This document shows positions 55,377 to 56,675 of a DNA stretch of 56,675 nt, piece by piece (within the stretch, counting starts at the first letter, position 1; each line of letters starts with the position of its first letter). The stretch comes from a bacterium (GTDB taxonomy: Bacteria > Krumholzibacteriota > Krumholzibacteriia > LZORAL124-64-63). The stretch spans positions 1 through 56,675 of the forward strand of contig JAIFKS010000009.1 of NCBI GenBank assembly GCA_020049465.1, given 5' to 3'. The position numbers were made by a program, and so were the translations under genes. The notes under the pieces were generated by a model. The model ran no database searches. It was not told the origin of the DNA and worked only from the letters and a program-made list of their open reading frames with translations.

Positions 55377-56675
55377 TCAGAATGTCCAATATCCCCGGAA
55401 CTGGAAGCTCAGGGGCCAGCTGTCACGGCCCGCCAGCCGTTCGAAACTCTTGTCGACACTGCCCGACAGGGTCAACCGGGGCCGCGGCCGCCAGTCGGCG
55501 GTGGCGCCGGCGCCGCGACGCATCTGGTCCGTCCTCGAATCCTGGTAGTCGCTGGCCTGGAAGCTGAGGGCCATGCTGCCACCGGGCAGGGGCGTCCAGG
55601 CCAGACTGTTCCGGATCATCCAGTCGCGCTCGTCGCGCTTCTGGCTGATGACCTGCCCGTTCCAGGTCAGCAGGGGCATGATCTCCCAGTTCGCGTCCGC
55701 CTGGCTCTCGCTGTAGGTCGTGAACCCGACGCCGGCTTCCTGGCTGACCCACCGTTCGGTGCGGCGCAGATCCACGCGCAGGCTCGGCCGCGGGGCGCTC
55801 TGGATCTCCGAAGACAGCACCCACGAGTCGGAATCGCCCGTGCCGAAATCACTCTTGCGCCAGCCACGCGACAGCTTCTGCGAGAACGTCAGCGCCGGCG
55901 CCGCGCGCCAGGTCGCATCGGCGGTGACCGCTTCGGTCCGGTAGCGGGCGTTGTAGTTGTCATCCTCGGTCACCATCCAGGACAGGTTCGCGCCGAGGCG
56001 CCCGGTTCCGCGCCTGGACAGCGACAGCAGGCGGGTGTTCGAGTCGGTGTCCAGGTCGCCGGGCGCGCTTTCGCGATTGGCCTGCAGCTGCCCCGACAGG
56101 AGCCAGCTGTTGCGACGCCAGTCCATGGTAACGGTGTTGTTCGTCCGGTTCAGGCGGCCGTCATCGCCTCCCTGGTCGCGCCGGTCCAGTGATGCGCCGT
56201 AGCGGAATCGCAGCCTGGGGTGCAGCGCGTAGGCGAGTTCCCCGTTCAGCATCCTGTCGCGACCGGAGTTCGGGTTCGGTGCTGAGCGTCGTGGTGAACG
56301 GTTCGAGTTCGGTCACGAACAGATCGCCCATCGTTGGCCCGAGCTTGCGGTTCACGAGCTTCAGACGACGGTGCGTCACTTCGCCGCCGGCAAAACGGAT
56401 TTCCCAGCCCTGGCGCCCGGTTTCCAGTTCGAACCAGGTGGCGGACCACTGCCCCGCCGGCACGGGCAGTCCCCAGTCGAATCCCTCGGCGTCGTCCGAA
56501 AAATAGAGATCCCAGGCCATCAACTGCGGCAGGAAGGTCAGGCGGCGGTCGACGTACAGGTAGGCGGCGCCCAACGACTGCACGGCGCCGAAATCGAGCA
56601 CCAGATTGCGGTAGTCCCCGCCCTGGTCGCGGACCGGGGCCGCGTTGTCGCCCAGGTTGATGACGGTCGGCGTGG
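55377..56675 (-). CDS. Outer-membrane beta-barrel protein, partial and frameshifted
   Basis: The gene enters from the right edge of the window. Its first frame (to about 56275) reads a beta-sandwich-like region (GDYRNLVLDFGAVQSLGAAY, WSATWFELETGRQGWEIRFAGG). After that the frame at 56252-55377 continues as a barrel with alternating strands and C-terminal GYWTF. The frames join smoothly if one G of the GGG run at 56272-56274 is removed: the protein then reads TTTLSTEPNSGRDRMLNGEL. So this is one gene with a +1 frameshift, either a sequencing error or a recent mutation. It heads the operon with the CsgG-like, parvulin and 42-heme genes and may be the outer-membrane conduit. Confidence 0.75.

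Overview
The window is a GC-rich (about two thirds G+C), gene-dense stretch of a Gram-negative bacterial chromosome. Many exported lipoproteins, two outer-membrane beta-barrels, FtsEX/EnvC, SecDF and c-type cytochromes show a double-membrane cell. No rRNA or tRNA gene is visible. The gene content (full-length NifU/NifS, PSP1 protein, PPi-type phosphofructokinase, Mfd followed by parvulin chaperones) and the frequent GTG/TTG starts would fit an anaerobic or facultative lineage such as the FCB-type candidate phyla (Krumholzibacteriota/Eisenbacteria-like). That assignment is inference. The first ~87 bases are AT-richer (38% G+C by count) and encode part of an unrelated protein, so the left edge looks like a chimeric join.

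Layout, left to right. 88-5057: a truncated M20 amidohydrolase and an exported TPR/CBM9-like protein (minus), then a PhzF-family isomerase and a lipoprotein (plus). 5075-7847 (minus): an Fe-S type Rrf2 regulator, pta and ackA. 8114-12204 (plus): adenosine deaminase, PPi-type phosphofructokinase, GT-C membrane glycosyltransferase; facing them is a SpoIIE/RsbU-type phosphatase. 13585-26586 (plus): one long, tightly packed run of MoxR, DUF58, BatA-like vWA protein, NifU, NifS, Mfd and two parvulin-type chaperones. A family 2 glycosyltransferase (minus) meets it tail to tail. 28202-37681 (plus): ftsE, ftsX, EnvC-like activator, holB, PSP1 protein, TatD, rsmA, outer-membrane barrel, lipoprotein; then a paralogous lipoprotein ending at a strong terminator. 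38628-43969 (plus): YibQ-type deacetylase, DUF362 ferredoxin, secD, secF.

43970-45184 is an insertion sequence with 27-bp terminal inverted repeats (25/27 matching). It fills the whole gap between the secF stop codon and the stop codon of the next gene.

45186-56675 (all minus) is the most interesting part: an extracellular electron-transfer locus. Read in transcription order it encodes an outer-membrane barrel (partial, frameshifted), a CsgG-like lipoprotein, a protein with two CsgG-like halves, a parvulin-type isomerase, a 42-heme cytochrome, then from its own strong promoter an NHL-repeat propeller, a 6-heme cytochrome closely resembling Geobacter OmcS (the protein that polymerises into conductive nanowires), and a 7-heme paralogue with an extra C-terminal heme. 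The likely joint function is assembly of a cytochrome filament and an electron path to it across the envelope.
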